DNA of 64,000 bases from an uncultured Christensenellaceae bacterium (GTDB taxonomy: Bacteria; Bacillota; Clostridia; Christensenellales; UBA3700). The notes beneath the pieces are model-generated. The model ran no database searches. It had not been told where the DNA came from and saw only the letters and a program-made list of their open reading frames with translations. Every line of letters starts with the position of its first letter. Positions within the stretch are counted from its first letter, which is position 1. The stretch is from the NCBI GenBank assembly GCA_910588015.1, contig CAJUOK010000004.1:1-64000 (forward strand). Direction: 5' to 3'. Shown piece after piece: positions 51,423 through 60,633 of the stretch. The position numbers and the translations under genes were made by a program.

Positions 51423-52691
51423 TTACTCTTGTCTATATCTTTTGATTTGAATATATTCAACGAGTCTATTCTTATCAACGCTCTCTTGCTCGCCCGTCTT
51501 CATATTCTTTATTGCAACCTTGTCTGCCTTCAACTCGTCTTCGCCGATTATTATGACAAAGTATGCCATCAACTTGTCCGCATACTTCATCTGCGCCTTA
51601 AAACTTCTGTCCATTACGTCGAATTCGGCGGATATACCGTTTTTTCTCAACTCATTGGCAAGTTTGAGCGCGATTTCCTTTGCGTCCTCGCACATCGGCG
51701 CGATATATACGTCGGGCGAATATGGCTCGCCTATTTTAAGTCCGAGACTCTCGAGCAACAATATAAGGCGTTCGATACCCATTCCGAATCCTACCGCCGC
51801 AGTGGGTTTTCCGCCGACTTGCTCGACTAGGTCGTTGTATCTGCCTCCGCCGCATACGGTGCCTTGCGCTCCTATACCGGTGGATATAAATTCGAATACG
51901 GTGCGAGTGTAATAGTCGAGTCCTCTCACAATGCGCGGATTTACCTCAAAGTCCATACCTATAGACGTAAGTCCTTTGCATACGCTTTCGTGGTGCGCTT
52001 TGCAACCGTCGCAAAGATAGTCTACGGTATTGGGCGCATTTTTAACAATAGCCTTGCACCCTTCTTCCTTGCAGTCGAGAATACGCAACGGATTCTTCTC
52101 GAATCTCTCTTTGCAGGTATTGCACATTCCGTCAAGCTTTGCGCGCAGATAATCTTTGAGCGCGTTATTATAATCTTTGCGACACGACTTGCATCCAATC
52201 GAATTGATATTGAGACTCAATTCTTTTACTCCCAGTCTGTCGAAAATAGTCTTTGCAAGAGAAATAACCTCGACGTCGGCTTGCGGCGACGAAGAACCGA
52301 AAAACTCAACTCCGAACTGGTGATGTTCCCTAAGTCTTCCCGCCTGCGGTCTTTCGTATCTGAAAACAGGCGTGATATAATACATTTTGGTAGGCTGCGG
52401 CGCATTGAAAAGAGAATTTTCAATAAAAGCTCTCGCCACTCCCGCAGTTCCCTCCGGCTTGAGCGTAATGCTTCTGTTGCCCTTGTCTTCGAAAGTATAC
52501 ATCTCCTTATTGACTATATCCGTGGTATCTCCCACTCCGCGCAGAAAAAGTTCTGTATGTTCAAAAGTAGGAGTACGCACCTCGCAAGCTCCGAAAATTC
52601 TTGCTACGTCTCTGACGGTGTTCTCGATATAGTGCCATTTATAACTGTCAAACGGCAAGACGTCTTTCGTACCTTTGGGTATGTTTATCAT
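51423..52691 (-). CDS. hisS: Histidyl-tRNA synthetase
   Basis: Charges tRNA-His. The 422-aa class II enzyme shows motif 2 (FRYERPQAGRLREHHQ), the histidine-specific blocks (VRGLDYYTRTVFEF; GGGRYNDLV) and the C-terminal anticodon domain. The insertion domain carries Cys pairs (CKSCRKDY, MCNTCKERF, LCDGCKAHH), as in many Firmicutes. SD AGAGGT precedes the ATG. hslU lies 58 nt upstream; no T-box. Confidence 0.97.
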   Translation of the reverse strand: MINIPKGTKDVLPFDSYKWHYIENTVRDVARIFGACEVRTPTFEHTELFLRGVGDTTDIVNKEMYTFEDKGNRSITLKPEGTAGVARAFIENSLFNAPQPTKMYYITPVFRYERPQAGRLREHHQFGVEFFGSSSPQADVEVISLAKTIFDRLGVKELSLNINSIGCKSCRKDYNNALKDYLRAKLDGMCNTCKERFEKNPLRILDCKEEGCKAIVKNAPNTVDYLCDGCKAHHESVCKGLTSIGMDFEVNPRIVRGLDYYTRTVFEFISTGIGAQGTVCGGGRYNDLVEQVGGKPTAAVGFGMGIERLILLLESLGLKIGEPYSPDVYIAPMCEDAKEIALKLANELRKNGISAEFDVMDRSFKAQMKYADKLMAYFVIIIGEDELKADKVAIKNMKTGEQESVDKNRLVEYIQIKRYRQE

Positions 52692-52749
52692 AATTACCTC
52701 TTTGCAAATCTATATTTTATGATTTTAATGCTAACTGCTTATACTCGTC

Positions 52750-54072
52750 TTACAGTATATATTTGTTGAGATTGAGTTTTTTGATTACGCTTTCGAAATG
52801 TTTGTCGACAAAAGCTTTGTCGATTGTTACGTCGGTAGCTTCGCTCATATCGCACGCTTCATAAGATACGTCTTCCAACAGACTCTCCATCATAGTGTGA
52901 AGACGTCTTGCGCCTATATCCTCTTTGTTTTCGTTTTCTACAGCGCAAATCTTGGCAAGCTCTTTGATTGCTTCAGCCGTAAACTTAAGGTTGATTTTAT
53001 CAACGCCCAAAAGCGCGGTATATTGCATCAATATCGCATTGTCCGGCTTGGTGAGTATTTCTTCGAAATCGTGTTCCGTAAGACTGTCCAACTTGACGGA
53101 TATAGGGAATCTGCCTTGCAACTCGGGTATCAAATCCGATACGCTTGCAATATGAAAAGCTCCCGCCGCAATAAAGAGAATGTGGTCTGTCTTAATCTGT
53201 CCGTATTTCGTATTGACGGTGCATCCCTCGACGATAGGCAATATGTCTCTTTGCACGCCCTCTCTCGACACGTCGTGACCGCCGCCGCTTCCGCTGGATT
53301 TGCTGGCTATTTTATCAATCTCGTCGATAAAGATAATTCCCTCGTTTTCCGCTCTGGCAATCGCTTCTGCGTTGACGTTGTCGGGGTCGATGAGTTTTTC
53401 CTCTTCCATCTCTATCAATATTTTCAAAGCTTCTTTGACTGTCACAGTCTTGGACTTTGTCTTGCCGCCGCCCATCATAGAACCGAAAAGCTCGTTGATA
53501 TTTATCTCCATTCCGCCTTGGTTGCTTATAGTCTGCTGTTTCGGCTTGACCGGCAATTCTAAAGTTATGAGCAAATCGTCGACTTTGCCCTCTCTTATCT
53601 CTTGAAGTATATATCCTCTCATCTGTCCGTCGGACATATCGGGATAAGCTTCCTTTCTTTTCTTGGTGATAGCCGGCACAAGTTTTTCCTCGGCTCTTTC
53701 TCTGGCGCGGAGTTCCACTTCTTTTGATTTTTCTTCCGTTACCATTCTGATAGACGCTTCCACAAGGTCTCTAATCATAGATTCTACGTCTCTGCCTACG
53801 TAACCGACTTCGGTAAATTTAGTGGCTTCCACCTTTATGAAAGGAGCTTTTACAAGCTTTGCGAGACGTCTTGCTATTTCCGTCTTACCTACGCCCGTCG
53901 GTCCTTGCATAATAATATTTTTCGGGGAAATCTCGTCTTTTAGATACTGCGGCAATTTGCTTCTTCTGTATCTGTTGCGAAGCGCTACCGCAACGGCTTT
54001 TTTTGCGCTGTGTTGCCCTATAATATATCTATCGAGTTCCGCTACTATCTGTTTTGGAGTAAAATCGTTCAT
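52750..54072 (-). CDS. hslU: ATP-dependent protease ATPase subunit HslU (ClpY)
   Basis: A 440-aa AAA+ unfoldase that feeds substrates to HslV. Walker A is GPTGVGKT (57-64), Walker B IIFIDEIDKIA, the pore loop GYVGRD (near residue 88), the I domain (about residues 105-240) and the C-terminal tail for HslV binding (NKYIL) are present. SD AGGAGG precedes the ATG, one base after the hslV stop. It works as a complex with HslV. Confidence 0.96.
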   Translation of the reverse strand: MNDFTPKQIVAELDRYIIGQHSAKKAVAVALRNRYRRSKLPQYLKDEISPKNIIMQGPTGVGKTEIARRLAKLVKAPFIKVEATKFTEVGYVGRDVESMIRDLVEASIRMVTEEKSKEVELRARERAEEKLVPAITKKRKEAYPDMSDGQMRGYILQEIREGKVDDLLITLELPVKPKQQTISNQGGMEININELFGSMMGGGKTKSKTVTVKEALKILIEMEEEKLIDPDNVNAEAIARAENEGIIFIDEIDKIASKSSGSGGGHDVSREGVQRDILPIVEGCTVNTKYGQIKTDHILFIAAGAFHIASVSDLIPELQGRFPISVKLDSLTEHDFEEILTKPDNAILMQYTALLGVDKINLKFTAEAIKELAKICAVENENKEDIGARRLHTMMESLLEDVSYEACDMSEATDVTIDKAFVDKHFESVIKKLNLNKYIL

Positions 54073-54073
54073 A

Positions 54074-54607
54074 CTACACCTCCTCTACGATTATATTGTT
54101 GTTGGTAAACACGCACAGCTCGCTTGCAATCACAAGCGCTTTGTATGCGATTTCTTTTGCCGAAAGTTTGGTCTCCTTGACCATTGCCCTTGCAGCAGCC
54201 AAAGCGTAATTGCCTCCCGAACCTATCGCGCACGCGTCGCCGTCGGGGTCGATAACCTCGCCGCTTCCCGACACGATAAGCAAATTATCTTTGTCGGCAA
54301 CCAACATCATAGCCTCGAGCTTTCTGGGCAATTTGTCGTCTCTCCACAGCTCTGCAAGCTCCACTGCGCTACGCATAAGATTACCGCTGTATTTTTGCAA
54401 CATTCTTTCGAACTTTTCGCTTAACGATATGGCGTCGGATACGCTTCCCGCAAAACCGATGACTACCTTATCGTCGAATATCCTCTTTACTTTTTTAGCG
54501 GTGCCTTTAAGTATGACGCTTTGTCCCATAGTTATTTGACCGTCGCCCGCTATAGCGATTTTACCGTCGCGCTTTACGGCGCAAATGGTAGTTCCCATCA
54601 TTTCCAT
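54074..54607 (-). CDS. hslV: ATP-dependent protease peptidase subunit HslV (ClpQ)
   Basis: A 177-aa proteasome-like threonine peptidase. The predicted active Thr is in MGTTICAVKRDG, so a short propeptide (about five residues) must be removed, as is common in Clostridia. GDGQITMG, VIGFAGSVSDAISL and the GSGGNYALAAARA block are standard. SD GGAG lies eight bases before the ATG. It is directly upstream of hslU. Confidence 0.96.
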   Translation of the reverse strand: MEMMGTTICAVKRDGKIAIAGDGQITMGQSVILKGTAKKVKRIFDDKVVIGFAGSVSDAISLSEKFERMLQKYSGNLMRSAVELAELWRDDKLPRKLEAMMLVADKDNLLIVSGSGEVIDPDGDACAIGSGGNYALAAARAMVKETKLSAKEIAYKALVIASELCVFTNNNIIVEEV

Positions 54608-54609
54608 AA

Positions 54610-55914
54610 TTAAATCTCCTTTATCGATTTAAGATATCTCTCCAAATCGCCTACGGCGCGCGAAGAGTATTTGAATTTCCTTTTCTTTTTGTCTTTCGGA
54701 GGGTTGTCCAATACCGGCAATATTCCGAAATTTGCATTCATTGGCTGATAATCTTCAGACGGGGTCGATATATGTCTTTGCAATCTGCCTATTATGCAAG
54801 TCGGCGGCAATACCGCGTCGTCTTCTCCCGCAAGTCTTCTTGCAAGATTTATACCTGCCATAAGTCCGCTCGCAACGCTCTCCATATATCCCTCAACGCC
54901 GGTTAGCTGTCCCGCGAAAAATATATGGCGCATACCTTTGACTCCCCAAGCGGCGTCGAGCGTTTTCGGCGCGTTGAGAAACGTGTTGGCGTGCATAACT
55001 CCGTATCTCGAAAACTCTGCGTTTTCCAATCCCGGTATCATAGAAAAGACTCTTTTCTGTTCGCCGAATTTCAAATTGGTCTGAAAGCCGACTATATTGT
55101 ACGCGCTGCCGTCTCCGTTTTCTTTTCTCAACTGTACCACCGCGTAAGGTTTTTCTTGATTGCGCGGATTTTTTATTCCGACAGGTCGCAACGGTCCGTA
55201 TCTCATTGTGTCAACGCCTCTCGAAGCCATAACTTCTATCGGCATACATCTCTCGAATACGTCGAACTCAAAATCTTTGAGCGACGCTCTCTCCGCGTTT
55301 ATCAAAGCGTCGTAAAACGCAAGATACTCCTCTTTGTTCATAGCGCAGTTGAGATAATCGTCTCCGCCTTTGCCGTATCTAGCGGCAAAAAACGCTTTGT
55401 CATAATCGATACTGTCGCCGTCGACTATAGGAGCTACGGCGTCGTAAAAATTGAGATATTCTCCTCCAAAAAAAGAGCTTATCCAATTTGACATCGATTG
55501 AGAAGTAAGCGGACCTGTGGCTATTACGGTAGGCTGCGATATATCTACTTTATCGACCTCTTTCCTTATCAGTCTGAAGCCGTCGAAATTGTTCAGTCTG
55601 CTTTCTACGCATTGGCTCAACTTCAATCTATCCACGGCAAGCGCGCCGCCCGCAGGCACGTCGCACTCATACGCGCATTTCAATATTATGCTGTCCAATC
55701 TCGCCAATTCATATTTCAAAAGTCCCGACGCGTTATCCACACTCTGCGCTTTGAGCGAATTGGAACACACAAGCTCTGCGAGCCTATCGGTTGAGTGACA
55801 GGGAGTGTTTTTGACTCCGCGCATTTCGTACATATCCACTTCGAATCCTCTTTTGAGGAGTTGATACGCGCTTTCGCACCCCGCCAATCCGCCGCCTATC
55901 ACATTGACTTTCAT
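54610..55914 (-). CDS. trmFO: FAD/folate-dependent tRNA methyltransferase TrmFO
   Basis: Makes m5U54 in tRNA from methylene-tetrahydrofolate. The 434-aa protein starts with the FAD-binding VNVIGGGLAGCESAY and has the family blocks CHSTDRLAELVCSNSLKAQ and GQLTGVEGYMESVASGL. The ATG overlaps the topA stop by four bases (ATGA), giving coupled translation; no strong SD of its own. In many Firmicutes xerC follows; here hslV does. Confidence 0.96.
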   Translation of the reverse strand: MKVNVIGGGLAGCESAYQLLKRGFEVDMYEMRGVKNTPCHSTDRLAELVCSNSLKAQSVDNASGLLKYELARLDSIILKCAYECDVPAGGALAVDRLKLSQCVESRLNNFDGFRLIRKEVDKVDISQPTVIATGPLTSQSMSNWISSFFGGEYLNFYDAVAPIVDGDSIDYDKAFFAARYGKGGDDYLNCAMNKEEYLAFYDALINAERASLKDFEFDVFERCMPIEVMASRGVDTMRYGPLRPVGIKNPRNQEKPYAVVQLRKENGDGSAYNIVGFQTNLKFGEQKRVFSMIPGLENAEFSRYGVMHANTFLNAPKTLDAAWGVKGMRHIFFAGQLTGVEGYMESVASGLMAGINLARRLAGEDDAVLPPTCIIGRLQRHISTPSEDYQPMNANFGILPVLDNPPKDKKKRKFKYSSRAVGDLERYLKSIKEI

Positions 55915-58052
55915 TGCTTGTTCTTTTCCTTATCCTTTTGCAATACCTCGGGCAAAGCGCTCTCTTCCACCGTCTCCGTATGCTTGCAATCTCTATTGGT
56001 GCAGACGTACTTGGTTCCGCTCTTTCCGCTGACGACTTTCATAGTCGACTTACAATCTGGACAAAGATACGGAGCCGGCAAATCCCACGATATGAATTTA
56101 CACGTCGGATAATTGTTGCAAGAGAAGAAGGGCGAACCTTTTTTGGATATCTTCTTATATACGTCTCCTCCGCATTGCGGACATTTTGCCACTGCTTCGC
56201 TCAACGACTTGGTGTTGCGGCATTTGGGGAAATTGGGACAGGCAAGGAATCTGCCGTACTTCGAATCCCTTATTATCATTCTTGCGCCGCACTTGTCGCA
56301 CAAAACGTCCGATTCTTCGGCTTTTGGTTTTACCTTACTTCCGTTGTATTTGACCTCCAATACCTTGTTGTGGAAATCTCCGTAGAAATCGGCGATTACT
56401 TCATACCACTTAATATTGCCCTCTTCTATCTTGTCGAGATTTTTTTCCATATCGGCGGTAAACTTGGTGTCCATTATATCTGCAAAATATTTTACGAGTT
56501 GGTCCACCACGATTTCGCCTAGCTCGGTGGGCTTCATAAACTTGCCTTCTTTTTCGATATAATCGCGTTTGTAGAGCACAGTTATCGTCTTTTCAAAAGT
56601 CGACGGTCTGCCTATGCCGTTTTCTTCCATTGCTTTGATAAACGAACCGTCGGTATATCTTTGCGGCGGTTTGGTAAATTTCTGCTCGCCTTTGATATCC
56701 TTGAGTTCGAGAGCTTCGCCCTCGTTGAGATTGGGAAGTTCTTTAGAGCTCTCTTCTTTTTCGGAATTACTCTGATATGCCTGCGAAAAGCCTTTGAATA
56801 CGCAGACTTTTCCCTTGAGAGTATATCCGTATTTTTTATCGCTTTGCGACACGATATGCACGGTAAGCGTATCGTATACGGCGTTTGCCATCTGCGAAGC
56901 GACGAATCTGTCGTATATCAACTTATATAATTTATAATCGTTGCGAGACAGTTTGTCTTTGAGAGATTCGGGCGTACGCGACAGCGTGATTGGTCTGATT
57001 GCTTCGTGCGCGTCCTGCGCTCCCGAACCTGTGGCATATACGTTGGGCTTCTTGGGACAGTATTCCTTGCCGTAATTGTCGGCAATAAACTCCAACGCTT
57101 CTTTTTGCGCGTCCGCGGATACTCTTACGCTGTCCGAACGGATATAAGTTACCAAAGCCACTTGACCTTCGCCTTGTACATCTACGCCCTCGTACAGTCT
57201 CTGCGCTATCTGCGTGACCATTGACGCGCTGAATCCAAGTTTGGAAATCGCGTCCTGTTGCATCGTTGACGTCGTAAAAGGAGGAGCCGGTTTGGAGAAC
57301 GACTGCGCTCTTTTGACGTTGTCAACCAACCAATTACCAGCTTTGCTTGCGCCTATGACTTGGTCCGCCTGCTCCTTGCAAGTCACCTTAACCTTTTTGC
57401 CGTCTATATCTATAAACTCGCACTTGAAGGATTGATTCTTCTTGTCCTTGCTTTCGGTCTTGTCTTTGACGAGCTGCGCATTGATAGTCCAGTATTCTTG
57501 CGGTTTGAAATTTCTTATTTCTCTTTCTCTGTCCACCGCCATTTTAAGTGCGACGGATTGAACTCTGCCTGCGGAAAGTCCGTTTTTGATTTGACGCGAA
57601 ATGATAGGCGAAAGCTCGTATCCCATAAGTCTGTCGAGCACTCTTCTCGCCTGCTGCGCGTCGACGAGTCCCATATTGATTTCTCTTGGATTATCCAAAG
57701 CTTTTTGTACTGCTTTTTTGGATATCTCGTTGAAAACTATTCTTACGTTTTTTTCCGTAATTCCGCACACGTTGGCAAGATGCCAAGATATTGCTTCTCC
57801 CTCTCTATCGGGGTCGGCTGCGAGATATACGGTATCGCATTTTTCGATATCTTTCTTTATTGCGTCAATAGTCGCCTGCTTGTCGGGGCTGACAATATAT
57901 TCGGGTTTAAAATTATTTTTGACGTCAACGCCCATAGTCTTTTGCGGCAAATCGCTGACGTGTCCCTTGGAAGCAACGACGCGATATCCGCTTCCGAGAT
58001 ATTTTGAGATTGTCTTCGCCTTATGAGGCGACTCTACGATTATAAGTTTCAT
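55911..58052 (-). CDS. topA: DNA topoisomerase I
   Basis: A 713-aa type IA topoisomerase that relaxes negative supercoils. The Toprim domain begins LIIVESPHKAKTI and has AADPDREGEAISWHLA; the active-site Tyr303 is in TYIRSDSVRVS. Three Cys4 zinc fingers follow at the end (CDKCGARM, CPQCGGDV, CPDCKSTM). SD AAGGAG lies five bases before the ATG at 58052; a GTG two codons earlier overlaps the SD. dprA precedes it by 12 nt. Confidence 0.97.
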   Translation of the reverse strand: MKLIIVESPHKAKTISKYLGSGYRVVASKGHVSDLPQKTMGVDVKNNFKPEYIVSPDKQATIDAIKKDIEKCDTVYLAADPDREGEAISWHLANVCGITEKNVRIVFNEISKKAVQKALDNPREINMGLVDAQQARRVLDRLMGYELSPIISRQIKNGLSAGRVQSVALKMAVDREREIRNFKPQEYWTINAQLVKDKTESKDKKNQSFKCEFIDIDGKKVKVTCKEQADQVIGASKAGNWLVDNVKRAQSFSKPAPPFTTSTMQQDAISKLGFSASMVTQIAQRLYEGVDVQGEGQVALVTYIRSDSVRVSADAQKEALEFIADNYGKEYCPKKPNVYATGSGAQDAHEAIRPITLSRTPESLKDKLSRNDYKLYKLIYDRFVASQMANAVYDTLTVHIVSQSDKKYGYTLKGKVCVFKGFSQAYQSNSEKEESSKELPNLNEGEALELKDIKGEQKFTKPPQRYTDGSFIKAMEENGIGRPSTFEKTITVLYKRDYIEKEGKFMKPTELGEIVVDQLVKYFADIMDTKFTADMEKNLDKIEEGNIKWYEVIADFYGDFHNKVLEVKYNGSKVKPKAEESDVLCDKCGARMIIRDSKYGRFLACPNFPKCRNTKSLSEAVAKCPQCGGDVYKKISKKGSPFFSCNNYPTCKFISWDLPAPYLCPDCKSTMKVVSGKSGTKYVCTNRDCKHTETVEESALPEVLQKDKEKNKQ

Positions 58053-58064
58053 CTCCACTCCTTA

Positions 58065-59084
58065 TTAAATCCGAGGTATGATTTCATAATAATTTCCCTG
58101 CAATTTCCTTATCATACCCAATATCTCCAGCTGTGACAGCGCGCTTGAAAGCGTAGCGATATCAATATCGACTTTTTGCAAAATCTCGTCGAAATGCAAT
58201 CCGCCGTCGTTCAGCAAATTTATTATACTTTGCAAATCCATATCCAACTGGACAGCCGTTTGACTTTGTCTACTCACAGTTCTTCCCAAAGATTCGACCA
58301 CGTCGTCGGGCGACAGTGTGATAATCGCTTGCAATTCTTTTATCTTTTTGTTGCAACCTGCGCTCTGCGCGGAGAAGATACTGCCCGGCACGACAAATAA
58401 ATCTTTTCCCTGTTCGATTGCGTAATCCGCAGTGATAAGCGAACCGCTTTTTTCTCCAGCTTCGGGTATGAACGTCGCTTTTGATAATCCGCTGATTATG
58501 CGGTTTCGTTCGGGAAAATGATATTGCAGCGGCTTGCTTCCCATAGGATATTCGCTTACTACAACTCCCGTCTGCGCAATTTTGCTTTGCAACTGCGAAT
58601 TTTCGGGCGGATAACATATATCCAATCCGTTTGCAACAACGGCTACTGTTGGCGCGCCGTTATCAAGGCTTATTTTATGTCCTATACTGTCCACGCCTCT
58701 TGCAAGTCCGCTGACTATTATCAGTCCCGACTTGATAAACGCAGGCGCAAAATTCAGCATTATATTTTTGCCGTAAGCGCTTACCTTTCTCGCGCCGACT
58801 ATAGCTAGCAAATCCTCGCTTTTTAGCAAACTTACGTCGCCTTTGTAAAACAAAACGTACGGCGGGTCGTATATCTCTTTGAGACTCTCGGGATAGTCGT
58901 CGTCTATCAAAGTGACGGCGCCAATCCCCTCTTTCTCCATCTTGGCAATCATATTGTCTGCGACGGATAAGTCTTGATATAATTCTCTAGGTCTGTCAAC
59001 GCTTTCGAATCGTTTTCGCTTGGCGGCATAACCTTCCACCGTAGAAAGCATTATCAAAGCCTTTTGGTCGTCATTATATATCAT
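58065..59084 (-). CDS. dprA: DNA-processing protein DprA
   Basis: A 339-aa protein that loads RecA on incoming single-stranded DNA during transformation. The Rossmann core is clear: VGARKVSAYG, IVSGLARGVDSIGH, VANGLDICYP, PERNRIISGLS and SGSLITADYAIEQGKDLFVVPG. A winged-helix C-terminus (residues about 275-339) follows. SD GAGG lies five bases before the ATG at 59084, eight bases after the comM stop; the frame to 59141 lies within comM. Confidence 0.94.
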   Translation of the reverse strand: MIYNDDQKALIMLSTVEGYAAKRKRFESVDRPRELYQDLSVADNMIAKMEKEGIGAVTLIDDDYPESLKEIYDPPYVLFYKGDVSLLKSEDLLAIVGARKVSAYGKNIMLNFAPAFIKSGLIIVSGLARGVDSIGHKISLDNGAPTVAVVANGLDICYPPENSQLQSKIAQTGVVVSEYPMGSKPLQYHFPERNRIISGLSKATFIPEAGEKSGSLITADYAIEQGKDLFVVPGSIFSAQSAGCNKKIKELQAIITLSPDDVVESLGRTVSRQSQTAVQLDMDLQSIINLLNDGGLHFDEILQKVDIDIATLSSALSQLEILGMIRKLQGNYYEIIPRI

Positions 59085-59091
59085 ATAAACC

Positions 59092-60624
59092 TCAATCCCA
59101 ATACTTCCTGTCAAGCGAACGGTATTGAATCGCTTCGGCAATATGCTTTGACATTATATCCGGCGCGCCGTCTAGGTCGGCTATCGTCCTTGCAACTTTA
59201 AGAACTCTGGTACTTGCGCGCGCCGTCAAATTGAGCTTTGTAAAAGCATTTTTCAAAAGCGCTTCTCCCGACTCGTCGAGCGCGCAATATTTCTTTACCT
59301 GCGCGTTGGTCATCTCGTCGTTGGTCTTGGTCTTGCTGCCGACATACCTCGCTCTTTGAACTGCCCTTGCCTTTTCCACTCTGTCTTTGACAGAGTCGCT
59401 GCTTTCGTTGAGAGCCGTACTGCGAAAATCGTCGTACGATATGCTGTCGACTTCTATCTGCAAATCTATTCTGTCCAACAGCGGTCCCGACAGTTTGGAA
59501 ATATATCTGTGAATCTCTGAAGGAGTGCATTTGCATTGTTGAGTCTTCGAGCCGAGATTACCGCACGGACAAGGGTTCATACTCGCAACCAACATAAATC
59601 TTGCGGGATATTCCAAAGTGCGTTTTGACCTAGACACTACCGCAACGCCGTCTTCCAACGGCTGTCTCAACGTCTCCAACGTGCGACGTTGATATTCGGG
59701 CATCTCGTCCAAAAACAATACTCCGTTGTGAGCAAGGCTTATTTCTCCCGGACGGGCGTTGGTTCCTCCGCCCATAAGCGCCGGCACGGTAGCCGTATGA
59801 TGAGGCGTTCTGAACGGTCGGTGGACAACTATGCCCACGCTGTCGTCTAATATTCCCGCAACAGAATGTATTTTTGTTACCTCTATAGCCTCTTCGAAAG
59901 TCATATCCGGCATAATAGTAGGCACGCATTTTGCCATCATTGTTTTACCTGCGCCGGGAGGTCCAATCATCAACACGTTATGTCCGCCTGCGACGGCTAT
60001 CTCCAACGCGCGTTTTGCGACGAACTGACCTTTGACTTCGGCAAAATCGACGTCGTATTTATTAGCTCTGTGAATTGACGCAAATTGACTTGTTTCGAGA
60101 GGTTTTACCTCGCCGTTGCCTGCTAAAAAGTTGACGACGTCGGCGAGTTTATCAAATGCGTATACTTCTATTCCCGAAATATAACTCGCTTCTTTTGCAT
60201 TTTTAGACGGTATTATAAATTTGCGGTGACCGTTTTGAATTGCCGATATTATCAACGGCAAAACGCCTCTTATGGAGTTAATCGAACCGTCGAGAGAAAG
60301 CTCTCCCAATATAATATAATCTTTGTAAATATTGCTTTGAATTTCTTCGTTGGCAATCAATATGCCTACTGCTATCGCCAAATCGAAATGAGAGCCTTCT
60401 TTTTTTGTGTCGGCAGGCGCGAGATTTATAGTGATTTTTCTTATCGGAAAACAGTAAAGACTGTTTTTGATAGCCGCCCGCACTCTCTCTTTGGATTCTT
60501 TTACGGCGGTATCTGCCAAGCCTACGGTATCGTACGCAGGCAGTCCCGCATTGAGGTCGACTTCTATCGCAACCTCGTAACCCTCTACTCCGTTGAGCGC
60601 ATAACTTTTGGTCTTTGCAAGCAT
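59092..60624 (-). CDS. comM: YifB/ComM-family Mg-chelatase-like ATPase
   Basis: A 510-aa AAA+ protein related to ComM, a branch-migration helicase in transformation. It has an N-terminal Lon-protease-like domain (residues about 20-150), Walker A GPPGAGKT, Walker B GVLFLDEMPEY, and the C-terminal Mg-chelatase region with the Cys pair NPCPCGN. SD GAGGAA precedes the ATG. It forms a competence/recombination cluster with dprA. Confidence 0.95.
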   Translation of the reverse strand: MLAKTKSYALNGVEGYEVAIEVDLNAGLPAYDTVGLADTAVKESKERVRAAIKNSLYCFPIRKITINLAPADTKKEGSHFDLAIAVGILIANEEIQSNIYKDYIILGELSLDGSINSIRGVLPLIISAIQNGHRKFIIPSKNAKEASYISGIEVYAFDKLADVVNFLAGNGEVKPLETSQFASIHRANKYDVDFAEVKGQFVAKRALEIAVAGGHNVLMIGPPGAGKTMMAKCVPTIMPDMTFEEAIEVTKIHSVAGILDDSVGIVVHRPFRTPHHTATVPALMGGGTNARPGEISLAHNGVLFLDEMPEYQRRTLETLRQPLEDGVAVVSRSKRTLEYPARFMLVASMNPCPCGNLGSKTQQCKCTPSEIHRYISKLSGPLLDRIDLQIEVDSISYDDFRSTALNESSDSVKDRVEKARAVQRARYVGSKTKTNDEMTNAQVKKYCALDESGEALLKNAFTKLNLTARASTRVLKVARTIADLDGAPDIMSKHIAEAIQYRSLDRKYWD

Positions 60625-60633
60625 TGCTTCCTC